In this document: in pieces, positions 5,020-6,762 of the stretch | Layout: each line of letters starts with the position of its first letter | How positions within the stretch are numbered: the first letter of the stretch is position 1 | NCBI GenBank assembly: GCA_023245915.1 | Contig: JAHFJK010000066.1 | Span: forward strand, 1-6,762 | Direction: 5' to 3' | Origin: Candidatus Doudnabacteria bacterium | GTDB lineage: Bacteria > Patescibacteriota > Doudnabacteria > UBA920 | Length of the DNA: 6,762 nt | The notes under the pieces: model-generated | Databases searched by the model: none | Told to the model about the DNA's origin: nothing | What the model saw: only the letters and a program-made list of their open reading frames with translations | Program-made: the position numbers and the translations under genes

Positions 5020-5883
5020 ATTAAAAAGTTGCTTTGCGTTTTTTGTCGTAAGTTCTGATATTTTTTCAATGGATAAATTTTTTACTTGGGCAACCTTTTG
5101 TGCCACGAATTGAACGTATAGCGGTTCATTGCGCTTGCCGCGATGAGGCGCGGGGGTCAAATATGGACAGTCGGTTTCAAGCACAATTTTGTCGTCCGGC
5201 ACGACTTTTAAAACCGCTTCTTGGTTGCCGGTTTTGTCAAAAGTAATTATACCATTGAAAGAAACGTAGGCGCCAAGGTCAACGAACATCTTAGCAACCT
5301 CGGGCGAACCGGTATAGCTATGCAAAACAAACCGCAAAGTCTGTTGCGTGTTAGGTGTTTCATGCTTCATTATCTCAAGAATATCCAAACACGCATCATC
5401 GGTTCCCTTGGAAGATCTGGAATGGATAATTAAAGTCTTGTTTAGTTCCTTTGCCAATTTGATTTGTTCAATAAAAGCATTTTTTTGAAGCTGTTTGATT
5501 TGTTCATGATTCATGTTTCCTGCTTCATGCTTCATCTCCTCCGGCAACCTAAAATAATCCAATCCACACTCCCCTATACCCACCACTTTTGGATTTTGGC
5601 AAAAAGTCCTATAGTCTCTACTATTGAATTTTTCTTCTCTAGTCTGAAAACTACTTTCTTCTTCGTCCAAATGCTGACTGTAAGTATGGACTGGATGAAC
5701 CCCAATAGCCGCATAAACTCCTTGATCGAATTTGTTAGCGAGTTCAACAGCCTGTCTGGAGGTATCTATTTGCGTGCCAACTAAAACCATATTCACGCCG
5801 TCGTTTAAGGCGCGTTTTATGGTTTCCTCGGCATCATCCTTAAATGCCGCAAAGTTGACATGGGCATGAGTATCTATCAGCAT
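5005..5883 (-). CDS. tatD: TatD-family metal-dependent hydrolase
   Basis: TatD proteins are TIM-barrel, two-metal enzymes of the amidohydrolase superfamily; characterised members are 3'-5' DNases linked to DNA repair, and related ones act as D-aminoacyl-tRNA deacylases. The 292-residue protein keeps the metal ligands: HAH at residues 6-8, Glu105 in GIGECGLDY, His154 in IIHSR, His188 in LHSYTG and Asp238 in ETDCPYLTP, followed by APHRGKRNEP. I chose the ATG at 5883 (MLIDTHAHVN), the standard family N-terminus. A GTG at 5919 would add 12 residues encoded by a palindrome. It is longer than the usual 250-260 residues because of unconserved stretches at about 74-93, 113-128 and 170-182, which coincide with repeat-like DNA. 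It lies 51 bases after metG, a neighbour pairing seen in many bacteria. Confidence 0.93.
   Translation of the reverse strand: MLIDTHAHVNFAAFKDDAEETIKRALNDGVNMVLVGTQIDTSRQAVELANKFDQGVYAAIGVHPVHTYSQHLDEEESSFQTREEKFNSRDYRTFCQNPKVVGIGECGLDYFRLPEEMKHEAGNMNHEQIKQLQKNAFIEQIKLAKELNKTLIIHSRSSKGTDDACLDILEIMKHETPNTQQTLRFVLHSYTGSPEVAKMFVDLGAYVSFNGIITFDKTGNQEAVLKVVPDDKIVLETDCPYLTPAPHRGKRNEPLYVQFVAQKVAQVKNLSIEKISELTTKNAKQLFNLTLS
5357..5370. repeat. TTCATGCTTCAT-type repeat in tatD, copy 1
   Basis: GTTTCATGCTTCAT encodes the unconserved MKHET of TatD (residues 172-176). The 12-base core TTCATGCTTCAT is exactly repeated at 5524-5535. It sits in an extra loop before the conserved RFVLHSYTG strand. Confidence 0.45.
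5503..5535. repeat. TTCATG-type short tandem repeats in tatD, copy 2
   Basis: TTCATG-like units (TTCATGATTCATG, then CTTCATGCTTCAT) form a degenerate tandem tract with a period of about seven bases. It encodes MKHEAGNMNHE, an unconserved loop after the GLDYF metal-ligand segment. The frame is preserved. Confidence 0.5.
5611..5625. repeat. 15-base ATAGTCTCTACTATT motif, also at 646-660
   Basis: The exact 15-mer occurs here on the plus strand, inside tatD, and on the minus strand at the tsaC/MFS junction. It is itself nearly palindromic (ATAGT, CTCT, ACTAT). In tatD it encodes part of the extra stretch FNSRDYRTF. Confidence 0.4.
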
Positions 5884-5894
5884 TTTTTTGAACC

Positions 5895-5920
5895 AGTGCT
5901 TATTCGTGCGAATAAGCACT
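5895..5920. repeat. 26-base perfect palindrome between metG and tatD
   Basis: The arms AGTGCTTATTCG (5895-5906) and CGAATAAGCACT (5909-5920) are perfectly complementary around TG. In RNA this gives an 11-pair stem with a four-base loop. In the direction of transcription it lies between the metG stop and the tatD ATG. GGTTC and an A-run follow it rather than a T-run, so it is not a standard intrinsic terminator. It may be a regulator site, a processing hairpin or a dispersed element. Confidence 0.6.
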
Positions 5921-5934
5921 TAAAGTTATTAGGG

Positions 5935-6762
5935 CTATTGAACCTTGGGAAATAAAGGTTCAGATTTTACAATTTTATCTGCTGATATTATTTCCAAAAT
6001 CTTTTTGCTGGTTTCGGGCATAAAAGGACTTAGCTGATTGGCGATGCTCACAATGGCCGAGGCCAGTTGGCCGATAATTTCTGTAAATTTTGTTTTATCG
6101 GTTTTTACAAGTTCCCACAGCTTATTTTCATCCACGGCTTTGTTGCCCCAGGCCACCCAACCCCAAATTTTTGCCAAAGCTTCGTGGAATTTAAATTGCT
6201 CAACCAACTGGCCTATGCCTTCATCGCCTGCAAAAGCTTTAGGTTGGCCGCCCGCAAGTTTCCCGTCCAAATTCTTCTCAATTAAATTCGTAACACGGCT
6301 GACCAAATTCCCCAAACCATTAGCCAACTCGCCTTCATACCTTGCTTTTAATTTTTCCTCGCTTACATCGCCATCTTCGCCAAAGGCCACTTCGCGCAAA
6401 AGCAAATAGCGCACGGCATCAGCTCCGTACTTTGCCACCCAGTCATTGGGGTCTATTACATTACCGACTGATTTTGACATCTTTTCCCCGCCAACAGTTA
6501 AATATCCGTGCACCACCACAGATTTAGGCAACTCCAAACCCGCGGCCTGTAAAATTGCCGGCCAAATAATACAATGAAACTTAATGATATCTTTTCCGAC
6601 AATGTGGATATCAGCAGGCCAAAAATCAGCGGTTCCTGATTTTGCTCCTGTTATGTAATTCATTAACGCCTCCACCCAAACATAAATAGTTTGCTCTTTG
6701 TCCCAAGGCAAAGGAATACCCCACTTCACGTTCGGCCTTGATATTGCAATGTCATGAAAACC
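5935..6762 (-). CDS. metG: Methionyl-tRNA synthetase, C-terminal part (partial)
   Basis: This cytoplasmic class Ia synthetase attaches methionine to initiator and elongator tRNA-Met. The last 275 codons are in the window; the reading frame is open to the right edge (GFHDIAISRPNVKWGIPLPW at the start), so the HIGH-motif half lies outside. Visible are YVWVEALMNYITG, the IHIVGKDIIKFH segment, HGYLTVGGEKMSKS with the KMSKS loop (bases 6483-6469), GNVIDPNDWV, and the helical anticodon-binding domain ending in QLSPFMPETSKKI. The protein stops at LFPKVQ just after this domain, so it lacks the C-terminal EMAP-II-like tRNA-binding module of some MetRS. A GTG at 6729 is internal, not the start. tatD follows after 51 bases. 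Confidence 0.96.
   Translation of the reverse strand, partial: GFHDIAISRPNVKWGIPLPWDKEQTIYVWVEALMNYITGAKSGTADFWPADIHIVGKDIIKFHCIIWPAILQAAGLELPKSVVVHGYLTVGGEKMSKSVGNVIDPNDWVAKYGADAVRYLLLREVAFGEDGDVSEEKLKARYEGELANGLGNLVSRVTNLIEKNLDGKLAGGQPKAFAGDEGIGQLVEQFKFHEALAKIWGWVAWGNKAVDENKLWELVKTDKTKFTEIIGQLASAIVSIANQLSPFMPETSKKILEIISADKIVKSEPLFPKVQ

Noticed and set aside
5884..5919. GTG start for a 304-residue TatD
   Set aside because: The extra 12 residues are encoded by the palindrome, and TatD proteins start at the MLIDTHAH segment.
6676..6729. GTG at 6729 as the start of a short MetRS-like protein
   Set aside because: The frame continues upstream to the window edge with conserved MetRS residues (ISRPNVKWGIP), so this is an internal codon of a partial gene.

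Overview
The window is a single, tightly packed stretch in which every recognisable gene lies on the minus strand. It is about 40% GC. TGA is used as an ordinary stop (leuS, antitoxin), so the standard bacterial code fits. None of the starts I can place has a convincing Shine-Dalgarno sequence. Three conserved housekeeping genes carry short in-frame repeat-derived insertions, and a Phd/RelE-type pair sits between core genes. Together these traits suggest a Patescibacteria / Candidate Phyla Radiation genome, possibly of the Microgenomates type. This is inference; no marker gene here fixes the lineage.

In transcription order, from right to left: the C-terminal 275 residues of methionyl-tRNA synthetase (metG, running off the right edge); a 26-base perfect palindrome; tatD (metal-dependent DNase/deacylase family); a promoter with an operator-like palindrome and three CTAAAA direct repeats; a Phd/YefM-like antitoxin; an overlapping RelE/ParE-like toxin; leuS, starting one base after the toxin stop; a 130-base gap holding two inverted copies of a structured hairpin; tsaC (t6A biosynthesis); and the N-terminal 207 residues of an MFS transporter running off the left edge.

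The most striking feature is in leuS. A complete alpha/beta serine hydrolase domain of about 184 residues, resembling the RBBP9/YdeN family and with its apparent Ser-Asp-His triad intact, is inserted in the beta hairpin where the CP1 editing domain begins. The synthetase HIGH, KMSKS and editing motifs remain around it. This looks like a leucyl-tRNA synthetase carrying a second, possibly aminoacyl-ester-cleaving, hydrolase.

The theme is translation: two aminoacyl-tRNA synthetases, a tRNA-modification enzyme, and a toxin of a family that usually cuts mRNA on the ribosome. The coupling of leuS to the toxin-antitoxin pair raises the possibility that LeuRS supply follows TA autoregulation. Other signals are at least three kinds of short dispersed repeat inside coding sequence (tsaC, leuS, tatD), a 15-base motif shared between two loci, and the REP/BIME-like hairpin pair after leuS.
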